A DNA stretch of 42,417 nucleotides from Gammaproteobacteria bacterium (lineage in GTDB: Bacteria > Pseudomonadota > Gammaproteobacteria > Steroidobacterales > Steroidobacteraceae): NCBI GenBank assembly GCA_027315105.1, contig DAHUYP010000030.1, forward strand, positions 1-42,417, given 5' to 3'. A model generated the notes under the pieces. It searched no databases and was not told the DNA's origin. It saw only the letters and a program-made list of their open reading frames with translations. The translations under genes were made by a program, and so were the position numbers. This document shows positions 19,313 to 27,573 of the stretch, piece by piece (positions within the stretch are counted from its first letter, which is position 1; each line of letters starts with the position of its first letter).

Positions 19313-20698
19313 ATGGAAACCAGCGTTGTCAGCACGGACTTGGTCGATGCGCGCGTCGGGCCGCTCGGCAGCCTCGAGAATCTCTCGCAGGGCGAGATCG
19401 ACAAGCTGCTCGACACCAGCCAGACAGGCCTCTACGCCCTGTTCCGCAACTGTGCGCTCGCGGTGCTCAACGCCGGCAGCGACAACGACAACGCCAAGGA
19501 GATCTTCGAGCGCTACCGCGACTTCGACGTCCAGATCGTGCGCCACGCCTGGGGCATCAAGCTCGAGATCACCAATGCGCCGGCCGTGGCATTCGTGGAC
19601 GGGCAGATGATCCGCGGCATCAAGGAGCACCTGTTCGCGGTATTGCGCGACATCATCTACACGGCGAACGAGATCATCGGTGCCGGGCGCCTCGACAGCC
19701 GGGATCCGGCGTCGATCACCAACGCGGTGTTCCACATCGTGCGCAATGCGCACGTGCTGGACAACAAATCGCGGCCCAATCTGGCGGTGTGCTGGGGCGG
19801 CCACTCGATCGCCGACGCCGAGTACCAATATGCCAAGCGCGTCGGCTACGAGCTCGGCCTGCGCGCGGCCGACATCTGTACGGGCTGCGGCCCCGGCGCG
19901 ATGAAGGCGCCGATGAAGGGCGCCGGCGTCGGCCACGCCAAGCAGCGGATCACGAATGGCCGCTTCATCGGCGTCACCGAGCCCGGCATCATCGCCGCCG
20001 AGCCGCCGAATGCCATCGTCAACCAGCTGCTGATCATGCCGGACATCGAGAAGCGGCTCGAGGCGTTCCTGCGCCTGGCGCACGGCGTGATCGTGTTTCC
20101 CGGCGGGGTCGGGACCGCCGAGGAGATTCTGTACCTGCTCGGCGTGCTGCTCGAGCCGGCCAACGCCGAGCAGCCGCTGCCGGTGGTGCTGACCGGGCCG
20201 GCCACCAGCGCCGCTTACTTCGACCAGATCTCGCGCTTCATCCAGGGCACGCTCGGTACGGCGGCGCTGTCGCGCCTCAAGGTGATCATCGACGATCCGG
20301 CGGAGGTTGCACGCCACATGGTCGGTTCGTTCGAGCAGGTACGGGCGTACCGGCGCGAGCACAGCGATTCGTATAATTTCAACTGGCTGCTGCGCGTTCC
20401 GTATGAGCTGCAGCAGCCGTTCGCGGTCACGCACGAATCGATGCGCTCGCTGGAGCTGCACCGGGCGCAGCCGGTGCACCGGCTGGCGGCCAACCTGCGC
20501 CGCGCGTTCTCGGGAATCGTGACCGGCAACGTGAAGGAGAACGGTGTCGCGGCGATCGAGCGGCAAGGACCGTACGAACTGGTGGGCGACGCGGACGTGA
20601 TGCGGCTGCTCGACGAGCTGCTGACCGCATTCGTCGCGCCGCGGCGCATGACGCGTCCCGGCAGCGCCTATCGCCCGTGCTATCGGCTGGTCGCCTAG
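19313..20698 (+). CDS. ppnN: pyrimidine/purine nucleotide 5'-monophosphate nucleosidase PpnN (LOG family)
   Basis: Hydrolyses the N-glycosidic bond of nucleoside monophosphates to base plus ribose 5-phosphate. The E. coli enzyme is stimulated by (p)ppGpp. 461 aa from the ATG at 19313 (E. coli 454) with high similarity throughout: PLGSLENLSQGEIDKL, LFRNCALAVLN, VCWGGHSI, the LOG signature FPGGVGTAEE preceded by CTGCGPGAMKAPMKGA, MPDIEKRLEAF, and the end MTRPGSAYRPCY. A GTG at 19253 would add 20 residues with no homology, so I reject it. No Shine-Dalgarno is evident. Confidence 0.93.
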   Translation: METSVVSTDLVDARVGPLGSLENLSQGEIDKLLDTSQTGLYALFRNCALAVLNAGSDNDNAKEIFERYRDFDVQIVRHAWGIKLEITNAPAVAFVDGQMIRGIKEHLFAVLRDIIYTANEIIGAGRLDSRDPASITNAVFHIVRNAHVLDNKSRPNLAVCWGGHSIADAEYQYAKRVGYELGLRAADICTGCGPGAMKAPMKGAGVGHAKQRITNGRFIGVTEPGIIAAEPPNAIVNQLLIMPDIEKRLEAFLRLAHGVIVFPGGVGTAEEILYLLGVLLEPANAEQPLPVVLTGPATSAAYFDQISRFIQGTLGTAALSRLKVIIDDPAEVARHMVGSFEQVRAYRREHSDSYNFNWLLRVPYELQQPFAVTHESMRSLELHRAQPVHRLAANLRRAFSGIVTGNVKENGVAAIERQGPYELVGDADVMRLLDELLTAFVAPRRMTRPGSAYRPCYRLVA

Positions 20699-20722
20699 CC
20701 CCGCATAAGGCGGTGTTACATA

Positions 20723-20743
20723 TGCGCAGCGCAGCGCTGCGCA
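20723..20743 (+). terminator. hairpin after ppnN, possible terminator
   Basis: Perfect 9-bp stem TGCGCAGCG (20723-20731) with 20735-20743 and a 3-nt loop, 24 bp after the ppnN stop. A second G+C-rich stem follows (about 20745-20760). No T-run follows, so termination is uncertain; it may instead stabilise the 3' end. Confidence 0.35.
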
Positions 20744-20899
20744 CGGCGCCGGGCGGCGCTGCGATTTAACCGTTGCGTGAGGATGCGCTGCGCGGCCGCG
20801 GGACTGCGATGCGCCACGCGGGCGTCGCCGACCCGGTGTGATCCAGTTCCTGTCGAGGCAGTTGGCTGCCGCCTAGGCTTGTCGCAAGGAGCGCACACC

Positions 20900-21124
20900 A
20901 TGAGCAAAGGCGAACTGCCGAAGAACGATACCGCGGACGAAGCGCTGGCGCAAAAGCTGGTCGCGCAGAGCGGTGCGGAAGCGTACGCGCGGTGGCTCGA
21001 GCACATGCAGCGCACGCGCACGCGCCACGCCGCCATTACCCGCAACCTCTACACCTGGTCGAATTACAAGACCTGGGCCGACAAGGTGCGCCACGACTGG
21101 CTGGCGGAGGACGCCAAGGACTGA
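20900..21124 (+). CDS. uncharacterised 74-aa protein
   Basis: I do not recognise the family. The start is well supported: AAGGAG (20886-20891) with an 8-nt spacer to the ATG at 20900. The protein is soluble, helical in appearance, and has no signal or membrane segment. The N-terminal third is acidic and Ala-rich. The C-terminal part is rich in Arg and aromatic residues (RWLEHMQRTRTRH, NLYTWSNYKTWADKVRHDW). It lies after ppnN, separated by a 200-bp gap with hairpins, and converges with parA. A longer frame opens at 20777 but has no start signal. Nucleic-acid or partner binding would be a guess. Confidence 0.7.
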   Translation: MSKGELPKNDTADEALAQKLVAQSGAEAYARWLEHMQRTRTRHAAITRNLYTWSNYKTWADKVRHDWLAEDAKD

Positions 21125-21196
21125 CATTCGATCCGGCTCGGCTCGGCTTGCCGCGCGCCGCGGGGCCGGATGCGCCGCCGGCCGGATCGGCCGCCT

Positions 21197-21901
21197 TCAG
21201 GCCGAGCGCACCGTGGAGACGGCCGCGCCCGCGCCCGCGGCGGCGCTGCGGCGGCTCGGCAGCTCGAGCCACTCGAGCAGCGGTTGCCACTGCGCAATGT
21301 CCTCGCTGACCTGGTACGGCTTCATCTCCGCAAGTCCCAATCCGAGCTCTGCGCCGCGGACGTAATTCTGCGAGTCACGCAGCGTGGCGACGATCGGAAT
21401 GCCGAGCGTCCCCAGAAAGCGCGTCAGCGACTGATAGATCAGCGTATTGCGGCGCACGCGGTTGGCGATGATGCCGAGACGATCGTCTTCGCGGCGCACC
21501 TTCGCCACCAGCAGCAGGTTCTGGACGCAACGCGAACAGGCATGGATGTCGATGTCCGAAGGCAGCACCGGCACCAGGATCTTGTCGGCACTGCGCGTCA
21601 ACTCAGGCATGTCGTGCGCATCGATGGCCGCAGGAGTGTCGACGACCACGCGGCCGGCGGTGTCGGGGATGCGCAGCTGGAAGGAGCGCGTGGTGCGGGC
21701 GTCGCGTTCGAAGGCCGAGATCAGGTGAATCGGCGGCTGCGATTGCTGCCGCTTCTTGACCCAGTGTGCGGCCGAGCCCTGCGGGTCGTAATCCATCAGC
21801 GTCGGGCGCTCGCCGCGCATCGCGAAATGGCTCGCGAGGTTGATCGCTATTGTCGTCTTGCCGGAACCACCCTTCGGGTTCAGCACGACAATGCGCTGCA
21901 T
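21197..21901 (-). CDS. orphan ParA-family ATPase
   Basis: 234 aa Walker-type positioning ATPase. Deviant Walker A PKGGSGKTT with the signature Lys (residues 9-17), switch I DYDPQGSAAHW, and Walker B VVVDTPA are visible, then VLPSDIDIHA and IIANRVRR. It is short, with no N-terminal helix-turn-helix, like plasmid type Ib ParA or MipZ-like proteins. No parB or parS-like repeats are near, so it is probably not the chromosome segregation ParA. The start at 21901 (AAGGA upstream) places the P-loop at the usual distance from the N-terminus; an upstream in-frame ATG at 22003 would add 34 residues without homology. Confidence 0.85.
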   Translation of the reverse strand: MQRIVVLNPKGGSGKTTIAINLASHFAMRGERPTLMDYDPQGSAAHWVKKRQQSQPPIHLISAFERDARTTRSFQLRIPDTAGRVVVDTPAAIDAHDMPELTRSADKILVPVLPSDIDIHACSRCVQNLLLVAKVRREDDRLGIIANRVRRNTLIYQSLTRFLGTLGIPIVATLRDSQNYVRGAELGLGLAEMKPYQVSEDIAQWQPLLEWLELPSRRSAAAGAGAAVSTVRSA

Positions 21902-22066
21902 AGCATTCCTTGGATCTGCCGTGGGGATTATGTCCGTCACGCAGCCTACGCATCGGCAGCCCGCGCCGCAAGCCTCCACTTCGCACTCCAGGCTGTGAGG
22001 CACGGCACGGCGCTTCGGTGCGCGCGCCCTCTAGCATCTTCGCATCCTCAACTGCGTGCGATCACC

Positions 22067-22150
22067 GTGGAAGTATTCCTGCTGTTCTGGGACGAGGTGG
22101 ACGACTGGCTGGGCGCCTGCCGCCATCTGCTGCGCCGCGGATTGACTTGA
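22067..22150 (+). CDS. possible 27-aa micro-ORF before htpG
   Basis: GTG 22067 to TGA 22148-22150. The peptide begins VEVFLLFWDEVDDWLGAC and ends in a basic RHLLRRGLT. Its codons end in G or C at 22 of 27 positions, as in real genes here, and it is strongly amphipathic and acidic-aromatic, unlike random sequence. The frame remains open upstream, no Shine-Dalgarno is seen, and its stop overlaps the -35 of the htpG promoter. It could also be the remnant 3' end of a longer gene. Confidence 0.3.
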   Translation: MEVFLLFWDEVDDWLGACRHLLRRGLT

Positions 22151-22175
22151 AACCGCAGCGTCGAGGCCCTATACC
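22146..22175 (+). promoter_or_regulatory. htpG promoter: overlapping sigma-32 and sigma-70 elements
   Basis: CTTGAAA (22146-22152), a 14-nt spacer, CCCTATAC (22167-22174) closely matches the sigma-32 consensus CTTGAAA-N13-14-CCCCATNT. The same bases read as sigma-70: TTGAAA (22147-22152), 17 nt, TATACC (22170-22175). This allows basal plus heat-induced htpG expression from nearly the same start point. Confidence 0.7.
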
Positions 22176-22210
22176 GTCGCCTTCGCTCCCGAAGGAGACG
22201 GTGAAGAACC

Positions 22211-24103
22211 ATGTCGACGGCGCCCGAGACGCTCGGCTTCCAGGCCGAAGTACGCGAACTGCTGAATCTGATGATCCACTCCCTGTACAGCCACAGGGAG
22301 ATCTTTTTGCGCGAGCTGATTTCGAACGCCTCGGATGCGAACGACAAGCTGCGCTTTCTGGCGCTCTCCGACCCGGCGTTGCTCGGTCAAGACCCCGAGC
22401 TCGCGATCTGGATCGAGAACGACCCGAAGGCCGGAACGCTGACGATCCGCGACAACGGCATCGGCATGAGTCGCGAGGAGGCGATCTCGCACCTGGGCAC
22501 GATCGCCAAGTCCGGAACCGCCGAATTCTTCAAGCGCCTCACGGGCGACCAGCAGAAGGATGCGCAGCTCATCGGTCAGTTCGGCGTCGGGTTCTATTCC
22601 TCGTTCATCGTCGCGGACCGGGTGGAAGTGCTCACGCGCCGGGCCGATGCGCCGCCCGCGGCCGCGGTGCGCTGGCAATCGACCGCCGACGGGCAGTTCA
22701 CGGTCGAGACCATCGAGCGCGCCGAGCGCGGCACGAGCGTGGTGCTGCATCTGAAGGAGGATGCGAAGGAATTCGCCGATCCGTTCCGCCTGCGTGCCCT
22801 GGTGCGCCGCTATTCCGACCATATCGCCTTTGCGGTGCGGATGCGCAAGGAGGGCGCCGCCACGCTGGATCATGAGGTCGTGAACCAGGCGCAGGCGCTG
22901 TGGACGCGGCCGCGTGCCGAAATCAGCGACGAGGAATACCGCGATCTCTACCGCCACATCGCTCACGACGGCGCCGACCCGCTGGCCTGGAGCCACAACC
23001 GGGTCGAGGGCAAGCGGGAGTACACCAGCCTGCTCTACCTGCCGTCGCGTGCGCCATTCGACCTGTGGCAGCGCGAGGCTGCCCACGGGCTCAAGCTGTA
23101 CGTGCGGCGCGTGTTCATCATGGACAACGCCGAGCAATTCCTGCCGTTGTACCTGCGATTCATCAAGGGCATCGTCGATTCGAGCGACCTGCCGCTGAAC
23201 GTCTCGCGCGAGCTGCTGCAGCAGGATCGGGAGGTCGAGGCCATGCGCAGCGCCCTCACGCGCCGCGCACTCGAGCTGCTGGCGCGCCTGGCCGGCGAGG
23301 AGCCGGAGAAGTACCAGCAGTTCTGGCGCGAATTCGCGCGCGTGCTCAAGGAGGGCCTGAGCGAGGACCCGGGCAACCGGGAACGGCTGCTGCCGCTGAT
23401 GCGCTACGCCAGCACGGCCAATACCGGCAATGAGGAGAGCGTGAGCCTGGCGGACTACGTCGGGCGCATGCGCCCGGAGCAGGGCCGCATCTACTACGTG
23501 GTCGCCGAGAATCTGGAGGCGGCCCGTGAGAGCCCGCACCTGGAGCTGCTGCGCCAGAAGGGCGTGGAAGTGCTGCTCATGGGCGATCGCGTGGACGAAT
23601 GGGTCATGGGCCACGTCACCGAGTTCGAGGGCAAGCGTTTCAAGGACGTCAGCCGCGGCGAGCTCGAGCTCGGGGGTCTTGCCGACCAGGCCGAGCGCGC
23701 GAGGATCGACGAAGAACGCAAGGAAAACAAAGCGCTGCTCAAGCGCTTCAAGGATGCCCTCGGCGAGCGGGTGCTCGAGGTGCGGGTCAGCGAGCGCCTG
23801 CGCGACTCCCCGGCCTGCCTGGTACGCGGCGAGGGGGAGCTGTCGGCGTCGCTGCGGCGGGCGCTGTCGGCCGCCGGCCAGAGCCTGCCCGCCGACAAAC
23901 CGGTGCTCGAGCTCAATGTCACGCATCCGCTGGTCAGGCACATGGATGCGCTGCAGGACGCGGAGGCATTCGGCGAACTCGCGCTGCTGCTCTACGATCA
24001 GGCCACTCTGACGGAGGAAGGCCAGGTCGCCAATCCGGCCGATTTCGGCCGGCGGCTCAACAAGCTGCTGGTACGGCTGGTGGGACAAGCATCCGCCGTT
24101 TGA
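22211..24103 (+). CDS. htpG: molecular chaperone HtpG (bacterial Hsp90)
   Basis: ATP-dependent dimeric chaperone for late folding and remodelling of clients. 630 aa (E. coli 624). The N-terminal GHKL ATPase has [18 protein letters not shown] (catalytic Glu and ATP-binding Asn), DNGIGM and [11 protein letters not shown]. The middle domain includes VRRVFIMD and [12 protein letters not shown]. The C-terminal dimerisation domain ends at [15 protein letters not shown] lies upstream of the ATG. A heat-shock promoter lies 36 bp before the start. Confidence 0.97.
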   Translation: MSTAPETLGFQAEVRELLNLMIHSLYSHREIFLRELISNASDANDKLRFLALSDPALLGQDPELAIWIENDPKAGTLTIRDNGIGMSREEAISHLGTIAKSGTAEFFKRLTGDQQKDAQLIGQFGVGFYSSFIVADRVEVLTRRADAPPAAAVRWQSTADGQFTVETIERAERGTSVVLHLKEDAKEFADPFRLRALVRRYSDHIAFAVRMRKEGAATLDHEVVNQAQALWTRPRAEISDEEYRDLYRHIAHDGADPLAWSHNRVEGKREYTSLLYLPSRAPFDLWQREAAHGLKLYVRRVFIMDNAEQFLPLYLRFIKGIVDSSDLPLNVSRELLQQDREVEAMRSALTRRALELLARLAGEEPEKYQQFWREFARVLKEGLSEDPGNRERLLPLMRYASTANTGNEESVSLADYVGRMRPEQGRIYYVVAENLEAARESPHLELLRQKGVEVLLMGDRVDEWVMGHVTEFEGKRFKDVSRGELELGGLADQAERARIDEERKENKALLKRFKDALGERVLEVRVSERLRDSPACLVRGEGELSASLRRALSAAGQSLPADKPVLELNVTHPLVRHMDALQDAEAFGELALLLYDQATLTEEGQVANPADFGRRLNKLLVRLVGQASAV

Positions 24104-24155
24104 GCTAATCTCTTCTGCCGGCACCGGCGGCTTCCGGCGCCGAGGAGAAGCGGCG

Positions 24156-24557
24156 ATGAGCACCGATGCGCCCGACGACCTGGAGCTGCGCTCGCGACTG
24201 ACGCCCCTGCAGTACGAGGTGACGCAGAACAAGGACACCGAGCCGCCTTTCACCGGCCGCTACGCCTACCACAAGGGCAGGGGCGTCTATCGCTGCGTCT
24301 GCTGCGGTGCCGAGCTGTTCAGCTCCGATACGAAATACGATTCCGGTTCCGGGTGGCCCAGTTTCTGGCTGCCGCTGGCCGCGGAGCGCGTGCGCACGCA
24401 CACCGATGATTCGCATGGCATGGCGCGCACCGAGGTGACCTGTGCGCGGTGCGGCGCGCATCTCGGGCACGTGTTCGAGGACGGTCCGCAACCGACGGGG
24501 CTGCGCTTCTGCATCAATTCGGCGGCCCTGGATTTCACCGCTGCCGAGAAATCCTGA
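24156..24557 (+). CDS. msrB: peptide-methionine (R)-S-oxide reductase MsrB
   Basis: Repairs R-methionine sulphoxide in proteins. 133 aa. Structural zinc Cys: C47/C50 and C96/C99. Catalytic C119 lies in [11 protein letters not shown]. The position often occupied by the resolving Cys (GCGWPSF) is Ser65 here ([10 protein letters not shown]), so the enzyme must be reduced through another Cys or directly. C49, within CVCC, is the only other cysteine. GAGGAGAAG precedes the start. It follows htpG by 52 bp and is ended by a strong two-way terminator. Confidence 0.94.
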   Translation: MSTDAPDDLELRSRLTPLQYEVTQNKDTEPPFTGRYAYHKGRGVYRCVCCGAELFSSDTKYDSGSGWPSFWLPLAAERVRTHTDDSHGMARTEVTCARCGAHLGHVFEDGPQPTGLRFCINSAALDFTAAEKS

Positions 24558-24597
24558 GCGCAGGCCCGAGCGCCGCCCGGGGCCGTCCGCAGACGAA

Positions 24598-24631
24598 GAA
24601 GCCCGGTAAAGCCAGAGCCTTACCGGGCTTC
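24598..24631. terminator. bidirectional intrinsic terminator between msrB and the HU-like gene
   Basis: A perfect 12-bp stem GAAGCCCGGTAA (24598-24609) with 24620-24631 and a 10-nt loop. Pyrimidine-rich tracts flank it on both strands (CTTCCTT rightward, CTTCTTCGTC leftward). It lies in the gap between two convergent genes, exactly where a shared terminator is expected. Confidence 0.75.
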
Positions 24632-24713
24632 CTTAAAGCAACTCGCCTGGTCCCGGCGCGGTCCGAACGATGCCGGGAACCGTGCAGGCATCCGCCCCAG
24701 GGACCGATTCGAC

Positions 24714-25025
24714 TCAGTTCACGAACGACTTCAGGTTCTTCAGCGGCAGTGCGCGCACCTTCTTGCTGGCCGGCTTTGCCTTGAAGGTCATCTTCTCGCC
24801 GGTGAAGGGGTTGATGCCTTCACGCGCCTTGCTCGCCGGACGCTTTACCACCTTGAGCTTGAGCAGCCCGGGAAGCGTGAACAAGCCGTTGCCGCGCAGG
24901 CTCTTCTTGATGATGCCGTTGAGCGACTCGAACACCTCACTGACCTGCTTGCGGGACAGCTCCGTGTCCTTGGAAACCTGGGCCAGAATCTCCGACTTCG
25001 TCGGTGCCCCACCTTTTTTTGCCAT
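24714..25025 (-). CDS. HU-family DNA-binding protein
   Basis: 103 aa nucleoid protein of the HU/IHF fold: N-terminal helices (SEILAQVSKDTELSRKQVSE, SLNGIIKKSL) and the beta-arm region (LPGLLKLKVVKRPASKAREG, INPFTGEKMTFKAKPASK). The arm lacks the usual NPxTG spacing of classical HU (it reads INPFTGEK), and the protein is slightly longer than HU (90 aa), as in the subgroup annotated simply as DNA-binding protein. AGGAGA lies 8 nt before the ATG. The start of the gene contains a run of seven A (ATGGCAAAAAAAGG), a possible slippage site. Confidence 0.92.
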   Translation of the reverse strand: MAKKGGAPTKSEILAQVSKDTELSRKQVSEVFESLNGIIKKSLRGNGLFTLPGLLKLKVVKRPASKAREGINPFTGEKMTFKAKPASKKVRALPLKNLKSFVN

Positions 25026-25131
25026 TGCCGAATCTCCTGGAGTGTATGCTGACGCCTGTCTCGATCGACGCGTTAGAGACCAAAAGCTTCACGAAACGGC
25101 GCGCAACATAACACACCGCTGCGCCAAGGAA

Positions 25132-25161
25132 AATCTATTTTCGGCCGCACGCGCTGCGCAA
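25132..25161 (-). promoter_or_regulatory. candidate promoter of the HU-like gene
   Basis: Minus strand: TTGCGC (25156-25161), 18-nt spacer, TAGATT (25132-25137), preceded by an A7 tract (25165-25171 on the complement) that could act as an UP-like or bent element. The predicted leader is about 100 nt. The rest of the 252-bp gap to yggT shows no gene. Confidence 0.4.
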
Positions 25162-25244
25162 ATGCCTTTTTTTATAGGCTCTCGCGCATGGCGCACGCGC
25201 GTCCCGCGAAAACCGGCGCGGATCCGGGCAGGGCGCCGGTCCGC

Positions 25245-25267
25245 TGCAGTGTTCACTGTGCACTGCA
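25245..25267 (-). terminator. hairpin after yggT, possible terminator of yggS-proC-yggT
   Basis: A perfect 7-bp stem TGCAGTG (25245-25251) with CACTGCA (25261-25267) and a 9-nt loop, 10 bp beyond the yggT stop. There is no T-run in the leftward direction. Confidence 0.3.
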
Positions 25268-25277
25268 AGGACACGTC

Positions 25278-25805
25278 TCAACGCAAGAGAATCAGAAGCA
25301 TTTGGATCACGATGCCGGCCCAAAGCGGCGACCAATCCATCCCGCCGAGCGGCGGGATGATGCGCCGGATCGGCCGCAGGACCGGCTCGCACAGCGCGAC
25401 GAGCAAGCCCTGTGCCGGTGAGTAGGTGCCGGGTGCGATCAGCGACAGCATCGCGTACAGCACGATGGCGAAAAAGTACGTCCACAGCGTCGTGCGCAGG
25501 ATCTCGACGGCGGCGAAGCGCAGCCAGAGCAGCGCCGGCAGCGGTCCCGCGCCGCTGAGCAGCGGCGCCACGGCGACCTGCAGCAGCGCGAACACCACGA
25601 CCGCGACGCAGGAGGCCGTGTCGAGCCGCCCGATCGCCGGCAGCAGGCGGCGCAGCGGCACGATGATGGGATTGGTCAGATGCACGATCGAGCGCGCCAG
25701 CGGGTTGCGAAAGTCCGCGCGTGACCATTGCAGCAGCAGCCGCAACAGCACGGCGAGCAGGCACAGCGACAGCAGGGTCTCGAACAGGTAGATCAGTGCG
25801 GCCAT
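25278..25805 (-). CDS. yggT: YggT family membrane protein
   Basis: 175 aa with four hydrophobic segments arranged as two YggT repeats. Each repeat has an amphipathic-like loop: NPLARSIVHLTNPIIVPLRR and GLLVALCEPVLRPIRRIIPP followed by GMDWSPLWAGIVI. YggT proteins sit in the inner membrane; links to osmotic shock tolerance and cell division have been proposed. The ATG at 25805 precedes the first membrane helix; the longer open frame to 25871 overlaps proC and is unlikely. It is last of the leftward yggS-proC-yggT cluster, as in Pseudomonas. Confidence 0.9.
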   Translation of the reverse strand: MAALIYLFETLLSLCLLAVLLRLLLQWSRADFRNPLARSIVHLTNPIIVPLRRLLPAIGRLDTASCVAVVVFALLQVAVAPLLSGAGPLPALLWLRFAAVEILRTTLWTYFFAIVLYAMLSLIAPGTYSPAQGLLVALCEPVLRPIRRIIPPLGGMDWSPLWAGIVIQMLLILLR

Positions 25806-25827
25806 GAGCTGACTCTCTATCGCGCTC

Positions 25828-26688
25828 TCATTGGCGCCGGGCTTGCAGCGCGGCGCCCAGCATATCGGCAAGTTCGACGCTGCGGGCGGCCGCGGCCTGC
25901 ATGGCCCGCGCGACCAGGGTCTCGAACCCGCCCTCGCGCAGCACCTGCAGCGCCGCTTCCGTGGTCCCGCCCCTGGAGGTGACCGCCGCGCGCTGTGCGG
26001 CCAGATCCGGGGCTTCGTTGGCGAGCAGCCCGGCGCCGTGCAGCGTGCCGGCCGCCAGCAGCGCGGCGGTGTCCGGGGCGAGCCCGAGCGCTTCGGCGGC
26101 CCGCGCCATATGCTCGGCGAGCAGGAAGAAATAGGCCGGGCCGCTGCCCGACAGCGCGGTGACCACGTCGATCTCGGCCTCGGCGCGCAGCCAGACCGCG
26201 CGGCCGGCGGCAGCGCCGACCAGCTCGGCGAGCCCGCGTTGTCCCGCGGCCACGTCCGGCGGCGCGTACAGGCCGGTCACGCCGGCGCCGAGCAGCGCCG
26301 GGCGATTGGGCATCGCGCGCACGACGGCCATGCCAGGCGGGCAGACGCGCCGCAGGTCCGCGATCCGCAGACCGGCGGCGATCGAGAGCAACACCGGACC
26401 GCGCTCGTGCAGCGCGGCGTACGAAGCACGCAGTGCCTCTTCGGCCTGCTGCGGCTTGACCGCCAGTACCACCAGATAGGCGCCGCGGATCGCCTCGCCG
26501 TTGTCGGGGCCGGCTTGCACCCGTAGCTCGCGCTCGAGTGTCTCGCGGGCCGCGGACTCGGGCTCTCCGACGCTGATCCGGTGCGCCGGCACGGCGTTGC
26601 GCAGCAGGCCTGCGATCAGGGCGCGAGCCATGTTGCCGCCGCCGAGGAAAGCGATCTTGACCGAGTCCGGACTCTGCATCGGCGGCAT
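25828..26688 (-). CDS. proC: pyrroline-5-carboxylate reductase ProC
   Basis: Last step of proline synthesis: NAD(P)H-dependent reduction of pyrroline-5-carboxylate. 286 aa. Rossmann motif IAFLGGGNMARALIAGL, VLAVKPQQ, VVRAMPNRPA, the family signature in TALSGSGPAYFFLLAEHM, and the C-terminal SRGGTTEAALQVL that binds substrate. ATG 26688 is used; ATG 26679 three codons later and a TTG at 26697 are alternatives with no Shine-Dalgarno to decide. It lies between yggS and yggT. Confidence 0.95.
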   Translation of the reverse strand: MPPMQSPDSVKIAFLGGGNMARALIAGLLRNAVPAHRISVGEPESAARETLERELRVQAGPDNGEAIRGAYLVVLAVKPQQAEEALRASYAALHERGPVLLSIAAGLRIADLRRVCPPGMAVVRAMPNRPALLGAGVTGLYAPPDVAAGQRGLAELVGAAAGRAVWLRAEAEIDVVTALSGSGPAYFFLLAEHMARAAEALGLAPDTAALLAAGTLHGAGLLANEAPDLAAQRAAVTSRGGTTEAALQVLREGGFETLVARAMQAAAARSVELADMLGAALQARRQ

Positions 26689-26763
26689 TCTACTCAAGAA
26701 ACAAGGCCTTCGGGCCGCGGCGGGGGCGGCTGCGTGCGCCGGCGTCGGGCGCCGCCGGGCCGA

Positions 26764-27501
26764 TCAGCCGGCCTGCGCGCCCCGGGCCGGTTGCCGCGGC
26801 CCGAAGATCGCGGTCCCGACCCGTACCAGCGTGGCGCCTTCCAGAATGGCCGCGCGGAAATCCGCGCTCATGCCCATGGACAGCGTATCGAGGGTGCCGC
26901 CGCGGGCATTGATCTGCAGCAGCAGCAGCCGCAGGGCGCAGAACGCGCGGCGGTTGTCCTGCTCGCTCTGGCCAGCAGGCAGGATGCACATGAGTCCGCG
27001 CAGCTGCAGCCGCGGCAGGGCGCGCACGGCCGCTGCCAGCTCCGCGGCGAGCGCCGGCTCCACACCGGCCTTGCCGCTCTCGGCGCCGATGTTGACCTGC
27101 AGGCAGACCTGGAGCGGCGCTGCGTAGTGCGGCCGCTGGGCCGAGAGCCGTTCGGCGGTCCTGAGCCGATCGACGCCGTGCACCCAGTCGAACTGCTCTG
27201 CGATCGGACGCGTCTTGTTGGCCTGGATACGGCCGATGAAGTGCCACGTGAGCGCAAGGTCGCGCAGCGCCTGGATCTTGGGCAGCGCCTCCTGCAGATA
27301 GCTCTCGCCGAAGTCGCTGACTCCGCAGGCGGCGGCGGCGCGTACCATCTCGGCGCCGTGACCCTTGCTGACCGCCACGAGCGTGACCGAAACCGCAGAA
27401 CTGTGCGCCGCAGCGGCCGCGGCCGCGATCTGCGCGCGCACCGCCTGCAGATTGGCTGCCAGGGCTCGCTCGACTGGCGAATTTTGCGGACCGATTAACA
27501 T
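26764..27501 (-). CDS. yggS: YggS family PLP homeostasis protein
   Basis: 245 aa, alanine-racemase-like barrel that binds pyridoxal phosphate without known catalysis and keeps PLP and amino-acid pools balanced. The PLP Lys is in LVAVSKGHG (usually VSKTxP or VSKxxP, so the following residues are unusual). Other motifs: FGESYLQEA, WHFIGRIQANKTR, LQVNIGAESGKAGV, LSMGMSADFRAAI and the end VRVGTAIFGPR. It is divergent from pilT with 72 bp between starts, the same arrangement as in Pseudomonas. Confidence 0.94.
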   Translation of the reverse strand: MLIGPQNSPVERALAANLQAVRAQIAAAAAAAHSSAVSVTLVAVSKGHGAEMVRAAAACGVSDFGESYLQEALPKIQALRDLALTWHFIGRIQANKTRPIAEQFDWVHGVDRLRTAERLSAQRPHYAAPLQVCLQVNIGAESGKAGVEPALAAELAAAVRALPRLQLRGLMCILPAGQSEQDNRRAFCALRLLLLQINARGGTLDTLSMGMSADFRAAILEGATLVRVGTAIFGPRQPARGAQAG

Positions 27502-27502
27502 A

Positions 27503-27529
27503 TTGGTGGTCGATACCCTCCGCTATACT
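27503..27529 (+). promoter_or_regulatory. candidate promoter of pilT
   Basis: TATACT at 27524-27529 is a good -10. The only -35-like hexamer is TTGGTG (27503-27508), with a short 15-nt spacer. The leader would be about 38 nt and includes GAGGA before the pilT ATG. The -35 lies 2 bp upstream of the divergent yggS start, so the two genes may interfere. Confidence 0.4.
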
Positions 27530-27573
27530 GCGCCGGCTGGCCGCTGACACCAGCGGGAAGAGCGAGGACCCGG

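Larger units (their letters stand above)
21902..22210. other. 309-bp divergent region between parA and htpG
   Basis: It contains the parA leader (CATAAT on the minus strand near 21929, AAGGA before the start), a possible micro-ORF (22067-22150) and the htpG promoter (22146-22175). I see nothing else, no tRNA and no terminator-like hairpin. Confidence 0.5.

Noticed and set aside
25165..25173. T-run at 25165-25171 as a rightward terminator
   Set aside because: No rightward gene precedes it and the stem before it is weak; on the other strand it is an A-tract upstream of the HU-like gene.
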